A stretch of 64,000 bases of DNA. It comes from Bifidobacterium vespertilionis (GTDB lineage Bacteria; Actinomycetota; Actinomycetes; Actinomycetales; Bifidobacteriaceae). Each line of letters begins with the position of its first letter. Positions within the stretch are counted from its first letter, which is position 1. Below are positions 18,595-26,260 of this stretch, one piece after another. A program made the translations under genes and the position numbers. The stretch is from assembly GCF_008698145.1 (NCBI RefSeq), contig NZ_RZNZ01000003.1, positions 124,001 through 188,000 of the forward strand, given 5' to 3'. A model generated the notes under the pieces. It searched no databases, was not told the origin of the DNA, and saw only the letters and a program-made list of their open reading frames with translations.

Positions 18595-19202
18595 AGCAGT
18601 CCCTTACGCGTACAAGCCATGATCGCCTCGGCACGGTTGTGTACGTCCAATTTGGCGAACAGGCGCTTCATATAGGTTTTCACAGTGGATTCCGAGACGT
18701 TGAGCCTGCGGGCGATCGCCTCGGTGGTCTCCCCGCCCGCATACAGGCGGATCGTCTCCAATTCCTGTTCGCTGGGCCGGACCATGGCCAGTTCCCGGTT
18801 CGCCCAGTTCTCCAGTTTCGCGTTCCCCGCCGCCGAGGCCACCGCGCCAAGCAGTTCCACGATCGGCAGGGATTTGGCGATCACGGTCGCAATGCCCGCC
18901 GCCCGCAGCTCCCCGGCCGAATGCGTCAGCTCGAATGCGGTCATCGCCACGATCACGATTCGGGGAAAGCGCGGTTTGATCTCCTGCGCCAACTCGTAGC
19001 CGCCACCGCCTGGCATCTCCAGATCGGTCAGCAGCACCTGCGGCGTGCCATCCGGCTTTCCGCACCGGCCCACCGCCTCCGAAGCCGAAAGTGCGGTCCA
19101 CAGCACGTTCGCCGGCGCGCCGCTGACGACGATCGCCCGCTGCAGGGAAGACGCCACCCATGGGTCGTTGTCCACAATGCCGAGTGTCATCCGATCGTCC
19201 AT
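18591..19202 (-). CDS. LuxR/NarL-type response regulator 2
   Basis: A 203-residue response regulator, paralogue of regulator 1. The receiver domain has GIVDNDP and phospho-acceptor Asp near 60 in LTDLEMPGGGG; the LuxR-type DNA-binding domain has AGGETTEAIARRLNVSESTV. It lies 50 bases downstream of the ABC permease and is coupled to kinase 2 by a 4-base overlap. Target genes are likely the adjacent transporter and the secreted-protein cassettes, judged only from position. Confidence 0.88.
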   Translation of the reverse strand: MDDRMTLGIVDNDPWVASSLQRAIVVSGAPANVLWTALSASEAVGRCGKPDGTPQVLLTDLEMPGGGGYELAQEIKPRFPRIVIVAMTAFELTHSAGELRAAGIATVIAKSLPIVELLGAVASAAGNAKLENWANRELAMVRPSEQELETIRLYAGGETTEAIARRLNVSESTVKTYMKRLFAKLDVHNRAEAIMACTRKGLL

Positions 19203-19253
19203 ACCGCCCCGTTTCCCATCGTCCTTGATCCGCCTTCCAGTCTAGCCGCGCGA

Positions 19254-20417
19254 TCATGACGACCTCAGCAATTCCGCCGGATCCACGCGCGAGGCCCTCC
19301 ATGCCGGGAGCAGTCCGGCCAGCGCGCCGATCACAAGTCCCGCCGCAGGCACCAGCAGCACCTGCGAAGGCAACAGGAACCGCCATCCGCCGGCGAGCGC
19401 GCATACGCCCGCGCCGATGGCGCCGACCAGCAGCCCCAGCAGGGCGCCGGCGAAGCCGAGTCCCATCGACTCCGAGAGGAATTGCAAGGCGATGTTCCGT
19501 CGAGGCGCGCCAAGGGCCAGATCAATGCCGATTTCGCGCCGCCGCTCATTAACCGCCATCTGCATGGTATTGACGATGCCGAATGCGGTGACCGCGACCA
19601 TGATCGCCGTGACGATGGCGGTCAGATCCCGCGAATCCGCCATGAGGCTGGCGCGCAGCGTAGCCGGATCGGACGGGGCCTCCACATACACGGCGTTGGC
19701 GTTCCCGGGGTTGAGCGCCACGGCCAGTCTGGCCGCCACGGTTTGCGCCGTGCCCTGCTCCACCTGCACCTGCATGGTGCGCGTGGCCGGCAGCATGCCG
19801 AATATGCGGGCGGTTTCTGGTGATATGACCAGCGTGGTCGCCAGCGTGGCATCATCCTCGCCGTCATTGACGATGCCGACCACGGACAGTCGCACGCCGT
19901 TGACCGTCACCATAGGATCGCCCTGTGCCATGGTGATGTGCAGTTCCCGTGCAAGTCTGCTGCCAAGAATCGCGGTGTATGGATCGGCTTCGGCGGCGGG
20001 CCCCGGCAGCGAATGCCCCGCCTTCACACTGGCCCCACGCGCCCGCAGCCCCTCATTGGTGCCGACGGCCACGCTCGCCTCGACCGATGCGCCCCATTGC
20101 GGACTGACCATGACCGCTGCCGTACTGGCATCCTCGGGAACGTGCAGCGTGCCGGCGGCGGTGATCTGCGGGAATCCATCCAGCCGCTTCAGCAAATCCG
20201 ATTCCGTCATATCCCAGAATGACGCGGGCAGGGAGACCTGGATGGATGAACGTTCCATGTCGGTGAAGCGCTGTGTGGTCCTGTCCGCGGAACTGGCCGT
20301 GATGCCCTGCAATGCCACCAGCGCGGCCGCCGAGCATAATACCGCCAGCAGCGTCAGGAGGGATCTCCCACCACGCCGGAACAGGGCCATCAGGGCCCGC
20401 GTCAGCGGATTGCGCAT
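19254..20417 (-). CDS. FtsX/MacB-like ABC transporter permease
   Basis: A 387-residue permease with the MacB layout: one N-terminal membrane helix (SLLTLLAVLCSAAALVAL), a large extracytoplasmic domain from about 45 to 255 and three C-terminal helices forming the FtsX domain (VTAFGIVNTMQMAVNERRRE followed by IGIDLALGAPR). MacB-type permeases do not pump across the bilayer but move or extract substrates on the outer face. It sits directly after the ATPase gene (3-base gap) and belongs to a tripartite unit with it and the PG-binding adaptor. Confidence 0.88.
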   Translation of the reverse strand: MRNPLTRALMALFRRGGRSLLTLLAVLCSAAALVALQGITASSADRTTQRFTDMERSSIQVSLPASFWDMTESDLLKRLDGFPQITAAGTLHVPEDASTAAVMVSPQWGASVEASVAVGTNEGLRARGASVKAGHSLPGPAAEADPYTAILGSRLARELHITMAQGDPMVTVNGVRLSVVGIVNDGEDDATLATTLVISPETARIFGMLPATRTMQVQVEQGTAQTVAARLAVALNPGNANAVYVEAPSDPATLRASLMADSRDLTAIVTAIMVAVTAFGIVNTMQMAVNERRREIGIDLALGAPRRNIALQFLSESMGLGFAGALLGLLVGAIGAGVCALAGGWRFLLPSQVLLVPAAGLVIGALAGLLPAWRASRVDPAELLRSS

Positions 20418-20420
20418 GGG

Positions 20421-21092
20421 TCAGCCCTCCTCACTCACCACGCCGTCGCTCACCATGAGGTGGCGTGCGCAGGAGTCGGCAACGCGCGGGTCATGGGTGA
20501 CGATGATCAATGTGGTGTCCTTGCCGATCACAGTGGCGAGCATGTTGACCACGGTCTGCGAATTGCGCGAATCGAGGTTTCCGGTCGGCTCGTCGCACAG
20601 CAGGAGCTTGGGACGTGCGGCGATCGCACGGGCGATCGCCGTGCGCTGTTGCTCACCTCCGGACAGCGTGGATGGAAACTGCTCGGCCTTGTCTTCCAAT
20701 CCGACCCGTTCCAGGCATTCCATGGCACGATCGTGCGCAGGACGGCCATGCACGCCCTTGATGGCCAACGCGTGCAGGATATTCTCCCGCACGGTCAGAT
20801 AGTCGATGAGATGGAACGATTGGAAGACGTATCCGATCATGTCCCGCCGCATCCGGCTGATCGCGCCGGCGCGCATGGAGCCGACATCCAAGCCTTCGAG
20901 CAGGTATTCGCCGCCGGACGAGCGATCCAGCAGACCGATGATGGCCAGCAGCGTGGATTTGCCCGAGCCGGACGCGCCTACGATGGACACCGATTCGCCC
21001 GGGAACACGTCGAAGGAGGCGTCCGTCACGGCAATGGTGGCGGGAGGAAAGCGGCGCGATACGCCGCGCATGCGAATCAACGGCCGATTCAT
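20421..21092 (-). CDS. ABC transporter ATP-binding protein (MacB/LolD type)
   Basis: A 223-residue ATPase of the LolD/MacB group. Walker A is GASGSGKST, the signature is LSGGEQQR, Walker B is LLLCDEPTGNLDSRNS with the group-typical Thr-Gly-Asn-Leu-Asp stretch, and the switch His is in VTHDPRVAD. The ATG at 21092 overlaps the stop of the adaptor gene by 4 bases; the longer open frame upstream is the shadow of that gene. It powers the FtsX-like permease encoded immediately downstream. Confidence 0.92.
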   Translation of the reverse strand: MNRPLIRMRGVSRRFPPATIAVTDASFDVFPGESVSIVGASGSGKSTLLAIIGLLDRSSGGEYLLEGLDVGSMRAGAISRMRRDMIGYVFQSFHLIDYLTVRENILHALAIKGVHGRPAHDRAMECLERVGLEDKAEQFPSTLSGGEQQRTAIARAIAARPKLLLCDEPTGNLDSRNSQTVVNMLATVIGKDTTLIIVTHDPRVADSCARHLMVSDGVVSEEG

Positions 21093-22276
21093 TCCGGTAT
21101 CACCGCCTTCATGTCCTCGCGCAATCCATCGCCGGTGATCTCGCAACGTCCCTCGTGACAGAACCCGAGCGTGACCGGCGTACGTTCGCCTTGCTCGTCC
21201 GCAAGCCACCAATCGCCGTCGCCGCCCCTCAGCGCCGCCGAATCCACGGAGTACGAGCCTTCCGCGCTTTGCCGAATGGTCAGCGTGACCTTGGCATCAT
21301 CCGGCTCCACGGGCAGTTTGCCCGGTTCCGACGCGGCGAATCCGTACCAGACTTTGTTGGTCCGGACCGTCGACTGCCCATTTTCTTCCGCGCCGGCCGC
21401 CTCATTCCCATCACCTTCGGAACCAACCTGCGGCGGTGTGTATGATGCGGTGACCGTGCCGTCCAACGGCTCGGCGAACAGCGCGCGGGCCGCATGGTTG
21501 TTCAGCGCATCCTTGCTATCCAGACCGTTGACGTCCGCCGCGTCGAACGCCACGGCATAGTCGCGTTCAACGGTTTCCAGCGTGCATAGTGCTCCCTGCG
21601 CCCGAGTCCCGGCCTCGCCGCACACGCCGGTGGCGATGAGCGGCACGGTGGGAGAGAAGACAAGCTCGGAGACAGGCATGGCCGCGCGCTCACGATCCTG
21701 CTCGGTATCCGGAAGCGGCACGCCCGCCGCATCAACGGCCGGGAAACCGTATGCCTTGTACAGTCGCCATACCGCCCGCGCCGTGGACGGGCCAAATTCG
21801 CCGGCCTTGTCCGATGTCCTGTACCCCAGCCGGGCAAGGGCCGCTCGCAGCTGCTTGACGTCGCGTCCCGAGTCGCCCGACTGCATGGTCCGGTATGCCG
21901 GCACATCGCCCTTCAACAGCAGGATTGGTCGCTCGTTCACCGTGGAGATCACATCGCCCTCCTTTGCCTGCGTGCCCGCCGCAATGCCATCGCGCGTCAC
22001 CGTGCCTTCGCCGCTCACCGTCAGGCTGCGGTGCGCGAAGGCGTGCAGGGTGCCGCTGAGCGTCTGTGAGACGGGATCGCGGGTCACGGCGGTGGTCACC
22101 GTGATCGGCTTCGGGGCGGCCTGCTGCTCACGCATGTTCCGGATGCCCAGCGTGGCGACGACGCTGCCCATGATGAGGAATGCTGCAAGCAGCAACCCCA
22201 GCACCGCTCCGCCCCAGCCATGTGAACGTTGGCCGTTGTGCGATCGATCCCCGTTGCGCGGATGAGATATGCCCAT
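21089..22276 (-). CDS. Efflux-type membrane-anchored adaptor with peptidoglycan-binding domain
   Basis: A 395-residue protein with a single N-terminal membrane helix at about 22-45 and an extracytoplasmic region. After an HlyD-like beta segment (VSGEGTVTRDGIAAGTQAKEG) there is a PG_binding_1 domain at about 130-185 (GDSGRDVKQLRAALARLGY). In Gram-positive tripartite ABC systems such adaptors contact the cell wall and the permease. GGAGGT lies 5 bases before the ATG at 22276, so that start is preferred over 22306. It is the first gene of the adaptor-ATPase-permease-regulator string. Confidence 0.82.
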   Translation of the reverse strand: MGISHPRNGDRSHNGQRSHGWGGAVLGLLLAAFLIMGSVVATLGIRNMREQQAAPKPITVTTAVTRDPVSQTLSGTLHAFAHRSLTVSGEGTVTRDGIAAGTQAKEGDVISTVNERPILLLKGDVPAYRTMQSGDSGRDVKQLRAALARLGYRTSDKAGEFGPSTARAVWRLYKAYGFPAVDAAGVPLPDTEQDRERAAMPVSELVFSPTVPLIATGVCGEAGTRAQGALCTLETVERDYAVAFDAADVNGLDSKDALNNHAARALFAEPLDGTVTASYTPPQVGSEGDGNEAAGAEENGQSTVRTNKVWYGFAASEPGKLPVEPDDAKVTLTIRQSAEGSYSVDSAALRGGDGDWWLADEQGERTPVTLGFCHEGRCEITGDGLREDMKAVIPE

Positions 22277-22312
22277 GATGACCTCCGAATATACGTTCCC
22301 TTGCAAGTCTGT

Positions 22313-23236
22313 TTATTGCGCTTGTTGGCTGATGGTCTGGTAGGTGACGCTGCCGTCGATGACCTGCTTCACCCGGTCCATGGCCTGCTCGAGCAGCTCA
22401 TGGCGCTCCAGCAGCATCGCCTCGTTCTCCAGCATCCACTTACCCGCCGTACGCTGCATGGCCGCATCCAGCTTGTCCATGAGATCAGCCCGCTCCTGAC
22501 AGTCGAAATCGTGCCTGGCCAGCGTCTTCTCCCGCTCGTCCGGGGGCTCGTTGTACGTGCGGTACGCGCCAAACTCCTTCTGCGCGATCTCATAGGCACG
22601 CAGGCCACGCACCTTATAGCCGTACTCGGCCATGCAGGGCATGTACTCATCCCTGATCGCGGCGACCACATCCGGATCATTCAACGTCGTATCCGACTTG
22701 CTTCTGCCATACTCATTGAAGGTATTCGACAGCATGGTGTAGTTGTCCCAAGAACCATACAACCAGCGTGTGGCTTGATTCCAACAGGCAGTATTCTTAC
22801 TGGGATCACCACCAAGAGTGCCGGACACCTCTTCGGCAAACCGATCGCTTTCGGATTCCGATAACGTGTCCCGGTACGCATCCAAGGTATCAACTCCCTT
22901 GGCATAGTCAACAGTGACCGTGGGATATCCGACGGCCATGGCTTCGGCCTGCGACCGAAAAATGCCGCCAACATCCGCATAGCCCTTGGAAGAGGTGCTT
23001 ACCGCCAATGCGCTTGGCATATCGAAACCCAGTGCGCGAGCACATTGAACGGTAAGCATTTCCTTCGCCTGAGACAGTTCCGTGGGATTGCTGATCAGAT
23101 CGGAAACCGCCGTTTGCAAAGTCAACGGCACAACAGCGGATTGATCTTTCTTTGCTTCACAACCACCCAGCACGACAATCATCGCGACAATCATTAACGC
23201 GCTTTGAACGTAGCGCATCATAGTCAGCTTATTCAT
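22313..23236 (-). CDS. Lipoprotein A of the duplicated secreted-protein cassette
   Basis: A 307-residue predicted lipoprotein (lipobox LGGC, Cys near residue 26) with no recognised domain. Visible repeats of style are CARALGF, ACWNQATRWLYGSW and PCMAEYGYKVRG, then a helical Glu/Arg-rich C-terminal half. The C-terminal 127 codons are almost identical to lipoprotein B while the N-terminal half is only moderately similar. GGAG precedes the ATG at 23236 by about 9 bases; an ATG at 23251 is an alternative start. It lies 37 bases upstream of the PG-binding adaptor on the same strand. Confidence 0.75.
   Translation of the reverse strand: MNKLTMMRYVQSALMIVAMIVVLGGCEAKKDQSAVVPLTLQTAVSDLISNPTELSQAKEMLTVQCARALGFDMPSALAVSTSSKGYADVGGIFRSQAEAMAVGYPTVTVDYAKGVDTLDAYRDTLSESESDRFAEEVSGTLGGDPSKNTACWNQATRWLYGSWDNYTMLSNTFNEYGRSKSDTTLNDPDVVAAIRDEYMPCMAEYGYKVRGLRAYEIAQKEFGAYRTYNEPPDEREKTLARHDFDCQERADLMDKLDAAMQRTAGKWMLENEAMLLERHELLEQAMDRVKQVIDGSVTYQTISQQAQ
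22331..22714 (-). repeat. 384-bp near-identical block, copy A (within lipoprotein A)
   Basis: This block matches 24087-24470 with a single base difference (A at the position where copy B has G, changing Val to Ala). Flanking sequence on both sides diverges sharply, the pattern expected of recent gene conversion or unequal exchange between paralogues. Confidence 0.9.
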
Positions 23237-23288
23237 AATCCCACGCTCCATATCCGGTCGAATTCAAGGAATAATAGATTAGTATCAA

Positions 23289-23633
23289 TCAGCCGCCAGT
23301 GGTGACATGATCAGCTGCATTGAGCTTGTCAAACGCTGGCACAAACTGATCTTTGAACAGCTTTGCAATCGGCTGGTCACCCCAAAATACTGTGTTATTC
23401 CACACCGTGCAATAATCGGTAATGTTTTGAGTTCCGGAATCATAGACGTTGTCCGGGAGATCTACGGTACACGTATCCCACATGGCACCTCCTCCGGCGA
23501 AATCATTTTCCGTATACATCTTGAGCTCCACCCCGGAAGAAGTCGTCTTGGCGCTGGCCGCAGACGTGGGGATGAGTACGCAGCACAGTGCCACAACGGC
23601 CGCCGCAAATCTGAATCTTGGATGCTTCATCAT
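23289..23633 (-). CDS. Small secreted protein A, possibly crystallin/inhibitor-I36-like
   Basis: A 114-residue secreted protein with signal peptide ending near TSAASA (about residue 28). The mature 86 residues contain ELKMYTENDFAGGGAMWDTC, TVDLPDNVYDSG and YCTVWNNTVFWGD, with two cysteines that could pair. The aromatic-x-x-x-aromatic-x-Gly pattern recalls beta/gamma-crystallin or peptidase-inhibitor I36 folds; that resemblance is weak and is offered as inference. It is followed by lipoprotein A, and a paralogue occupies the same place in cassette B. Confidence 0.72.
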   Translation of the reverse strand: MMKHPRFRFAAAVVALCCVLIPTSAASAKTTSSGVELKMYTENDFAGGGAMWDTCTVDLPDNVYDSGTQNITDYCTVWNNTVFWGDQPIAKLFKDQFVPAFDKLNAADHVTTGG

Positions 23634-23675
23634 TAGTCCTTTGCACTTGCAATAGTTAGTTAGACATGGCTTATA

Positions 23676-23806
23676 TCAGAAAGAGAGCCGGTCCCCCGCC
23701 GCCATGCGCGGAACCGACGGGCGTTTTTCCTTCGCCTCGATACCGAGCTTATGGGAGCGAGCCCCCTCCCAAAGCGGATTCCTGTCCCCCAAATGGGTAC
23801 TTTCAC
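23676..23806 (-). pseudogene. Frameshifted remnant of the 50-aa leader ORF (cassette A)
   Basis: The minus-strand sequence corresponds codon for codon to the 50-aa ORF of cassette B (LGDRNPL and LGIEAKEKRPSVPR are retained), but one base is missing just after the start position and the ATG has become GTG, so no intact frame remains. It ends in a different C-terminus (MAAGDRLSF). It occupies the position upstream of small secreted protein A. Confidence 0.5.
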
Positions 23807-23828
23807 GCCATTATCCTTCCGAAAACAC

Positions 23829-23870
23829 AACAGGGCGCATCCCGCGAACTTGGGAGCGCCCTGTTTTTTC
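23829..23870. terminator. Bidirectional terminator between cassettes B and A
   Basis: A 10-bp perfect stem (AACAGGGCGC with GCGCCCTGTT) is flanked by a T run on the plus strand and by TTGTGTTTTC on the minus strand. The same hairpin is present upstream of cassette B at 25591-25627, so it is part of the duplicated unit. It lies about 200 bases past the stop of lipoprotein B. Confidence 0.75.
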
Positions 23871-24071
23871 AATACGTTGCATTCAGTTATTGGTACAACA
23901 ATAGCCACATAACTGGACAGATGTTCGTAAAACAAATGTTCGACACACCGCCGCTTGTCCAGGCATCAGCAGGACACGCCTCACATCGTGACCGCTGCGT
24001 CGAGTGCCGCGCAACCGCTCATCATCATCCGAGTGCAATGCATTCATAATGGAATCCCATACCTGATTGCA

Positions 24072-24992
24072 TTATTGACGCTTATCGATGGTCTGGTAGG
24101 TGACGCTGCCGTCGATGACCTGCTTCGCCCGGTCCATGGCCTGCTCGAGCAGCTCATGGCGCTCCAGCAGCATCGCCTCGTTCTCCAGCATCCACTTACC
24201 CGCCGTACGCTGCATGGCCGCATCCAGCTTGTCCATGAGATCAGCCCGCTCCTGACAGTCGAAATCGTGCCTGGCCAGCGTCTTCTCCCGCTCGTCCGGG
24301 GGCTCGTTGTACGTGCGGTACGCGCCAAACTCCTTCTGCGCGATCTCATAGGCACGCAGGCCACGCACCTTATAGCCGTACTCGGCCATGCAGGGCATGT
24401 ACTCATCCCTGATCGCGGCGACCACATCCGGATCATTCAACGTCGTATCCGACTTGCTTCTGCCATACTCGTCAGAAACATGAGACCAATCCGTGTAATT
24501 GCTCCATGATCCATAAATCCATCGCGTAGCTTGAAACCAGCAAGCACTATTGGTTTCTGGGTTATCTAACACGCCTTGCACCTCGTTATCGAATCGTTCG
24601 CTCTCTTCACTATTCAACGTATCCTGATAAGCATTAAGCACATCAGAACCACCATCGTAGTTGACAGTAACCGAAGGATAGCCAACACTCTCGGCTTCAC
24701 TGCGCGAGCGAAAAACTCCACGAACATCAGCGTATCCTTCGGCACCGGTATTGACCGTCAACGTTTGTGGCATATTAAACCCACGTTCACGGGCACACTG
24801 GATGGTGAGCATTTCCTTCGCCTGAGACAGTTCAGTTGGGCGCCCAAGTAAATCGGCAACAGCATTGTTTAGGGTCTGCGGAACTGCCGCTGTCTGATCA
24901 TCGTCATATCCGCATCCACAAAGAAGAATAGCACTTATAGCAGTAAAGACCACTACATGTGCAATTCGCTGATTAAAACGTCGATTTACCAT
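24072..24992 (-). CDS. Lipoprotein B of the duplicated secreted-protein cassette
   Basis: A 306-residue predicted lipoprotein and paralogue of lipoprotein A. The signal region ends with lipobox LLCGCG (Cys near 27). The N-terminal half keeps the layout CARERGFNMP and ACWFQATRWIYGSW but differs at many positions; the C-terminal half is essentially identical owing to the 384-bp shared block. The N-terminal part is noticeably lower in GC than the flanking genes, a sign of transfer or relaxed constraint. Function unknown; possible immunity, receptor or chaperone partner of the small secreted protein encoded just upstream. Confidence 0.75.
   Translation of the reverse strand: MVNRRFNQRIAHVVVFTAISAILLCGCGYDDDQTAAVPQTLNNAVADLLGRPTELSQAKEMLTIQCARERGFNMPQTLTVNTGAEGYADVRGVFRSRSEAESVGYPSVTVNYDGGSDVLNAYQDTLNSEESERFDNEVQGVLDNPETNSACWFQATRWIYGSWSNYTDWSHVSDEYGRSKSDTTLNDPDVVAAIRDEYMPCMAEYGYKVRGLRAYEIAQKEFGAYRTYNEPPDEREKTLARHDFDCQERADLMDKLDAAMQRTAGKWMLENEAMLLERHELLEQAMDRAKQVIDGSVTYQTIDKRQ
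24087..24470 (-). repeat. 384-bp near-identical block, copy B (within lipoprotein B)
   Basis: Partner of 22331-22714. The offset between the copies is 1756 bases, equal within a few bases to the offset between the small-gene starts (1758) and between the hairpins (1762), so the block lies inside a tandem duplication of about 1.76 kb and has been homogenised later. Confidence 0.9.
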
Positions 24993-25049
24993 ACTACGCC
25001 CCCTTTTATAGTTCTTTACGTCTCAGTTAAGAATTAATATACTTAGCCA

Positions 25050-25391
25050 TCAACAGCCAGTGGTCACATGATCAGCAGCATTGTGCTTTTTGAACGAATA
25101 CTTAAGCACATGCTTATCTAAGGTAGCAATGTTTTCATCGCCACCAAAAACTGTGTTATTCCAGACCGTACAATAGTCCGCAATACTTTGAATGCCGGAA
25201 TCATAGACGTTGTCCGGGAGATCTACGGTACACGTCTTCGAGATCATGCCATATCCGGCAAAATCCGTTTCTGAATACAGTTCGAGTTTTTCGCTATTGA
25301 TACTTGCTTTGGCATTGGCTGCGGAAGTGGGAACAAGTACGCAACAGAGAGCCAAAACAGCCGCCACACATCTGAGTCGTGAAGCTTCCAT
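25050..25391 (-). CDS. Small secreted protein B, possibly crystallin/inhibitor-I36-like
   Basis: A 113-residue paralogue of the secreted protein at 23289. The signal peptide ends near TSAANA. The mature part has KLELYSETDFAGYGM, CTVDLPDNVYDSGI, YCTVWNNTVFGGDE and the shared ending AADHVTTGC; here the protein ends in an extra Cys, giving three cysteines in the mature part. AAGGAAT precedes the ATG at 25391. The central 30 residues are strongly conserved between copies while the rest drifts, as expected for a selected domain. No function is recognised. Confidence 0.72.
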   Translation of the reverse strand: MEASRLRCVAAVLALCCVLVPTSAANAKASINSEKLELYSETDFAGYGMISKTCTVDLPDNVYDSGIQSIADYCTVWNNTVFGGDENIATLDKHVLKYSFKKHNAADHVTTGC

Positions 25392-25415
25392 AATGAATTC
25401 CTTACGTTCGCATAA

Positions 25416-25568
25416 TTACTGGTCAGGGCTTTCGCCAAGCTTGCAGAGACGCTCCAACGCTTCAATGCGCGGGACCGACGGGCGTTTTTCCTTCGCCTCG
25501 ATACCGAGCCTACGGGACCAAAGTCCACCCAACAGCGGATTCCTGTCCCCCAAACGGGTACTATCCAT
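25416..25568 (-). CDS. Candidate 50-aa protein at the head of cassette B
   Basis: A short ORF (MDSTRLGDRNPLLGG at the start, LGIEAKEKRPSVPR in the middle) with an excellent ribosome binding site, GGAGGA, 7 bases before its ATG. It lies right after a terminator hairpin and 24 bases before small secreted protein B. It is rich in Arg/Lys/Glu, has one Cys and no signal peptide. The matching sequence in cassette A is frameshifted. It could be a real small regulator or leader peptide, or simply leader RNA with a chance ORF. Confidence 0.5.
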   Translation of the reverse strand: MDSTRLGDRNPLLGGLWSRRLGIEAKEKRPSVPRIEALERLCKLGESPDQ

Positions 25569-25590
25569 GCCACACTCCTCCAGAAAACAC

Positions 25591-25627
25591 AACAGGGCGC
25601 ATCCCGCGAACTTGGGAGCGCCCTGTT
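25591..25627 (-). terminator. Terminator hairpin upstream of cassette B
   Basis: A 10-bp stem (AACAGGGCGC with GCGCCCTGTT) followed on the minus strand by TTGTGTTTTC. It lies about 70 bases past the stop of the acetyltransferase gene and probably ends that transcript before the cassette begins. Confidence 0.7.
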
Positions 25628-25697
25628 TCTTCAATACATTGCATTCAGTTATGGGTACAACACTATCTACACCATCGTACAAATGTTCGACACACCG

Positions 25698-26219
25698 TCA
25701 CAGCTCCAAATACCAGTACGACATGTCGTGCATCTTCCCCGTGGCATCGGTCGCGGCGGCGGGCAGCAGACCGAATTGGGTGAAGCCGAAGCGGCGCATC
25801 AGGGCCACCGATCCGGCGTTGTCGGCGAAGATGATGCCGATCGCCTTGCGCATGTTCCGTTCACGCGCGGCGGCAAGCAGCCAGTCGAGCATCGCCGTGC
25901 CCGCTCCCCCGCCCTGGGCCTCCGGGGCGATGTAGTATGCGAGATCCGTCACGCCGTCGTAGCCGGGGCGGTCGTAGAACACGGACAGGGCGCCGAAACC
26001 GATCACCGGGTCGTCCCCTTCGGCCGCGGCCGCGTCCTCGATCACGGCGACCACGTACGGCGGCTTGTGGGACTCCACCCATGCACGGCGCTGTTCCAGG
26101 GTTTGGGACTCAAGGTCGGCCGTGGATCCGCCGGCCTCCACGGCGGCGTTGTAGATGCGCGCGATGGCGGCGACGTCATCGGATTCGGCGGGGCGGATGC
26201 GGTATGGGGAATTGGGCAT
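25698..26219 (-). CDS. GNAT-family N-acetyltransferase (phosphinothricin-acetyltransferase-like)
   Basis: A 173-residue acetyltransferase. The N-terminus YRIRPAESDDVAAIARIYN and ESQTLEQRRAWVESH resemble the PAT/Pat-like GNAT group; the acetyl-CoA loop is EAQGGGAGTAMLDWLL and the C-terminal part has NAGSVALMRRFGF. Starts at 26219 or 26258 are both possible and neither has a strong ribosome binding site. The true acceptor amine is unknown, and no herbicide resistance should be inferred. Confidence 0.82.
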   Translation of the reverse strand: MPNSPYRIRPAESDDVAAIARIYNAAVEAGGSTADLESQTLEQRRAWVESHKPPYVVAVIEDAAAAEGDDPVIGFGALSVFYDRPGYDGVTDLAYYIAPEAQGGGAGTAMLDWLLAAARERNMRKAIGIIFADNAGSVALMRRFGFTQFGLLPAAATDATGKMHDMSYWYLEL

Positions 26220-26260
26220 GACGACTCGATTGCTGTTGGGGTGGGGATTTGAAGGCATAA

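Noticed and set aside
25698..26219. Phosphinothricin resistance gene
   Set aside because: The GNAT domain resembles PAT-like enzymes, but such chromosomal homologues are common and substrate cannot be read from the sequence.
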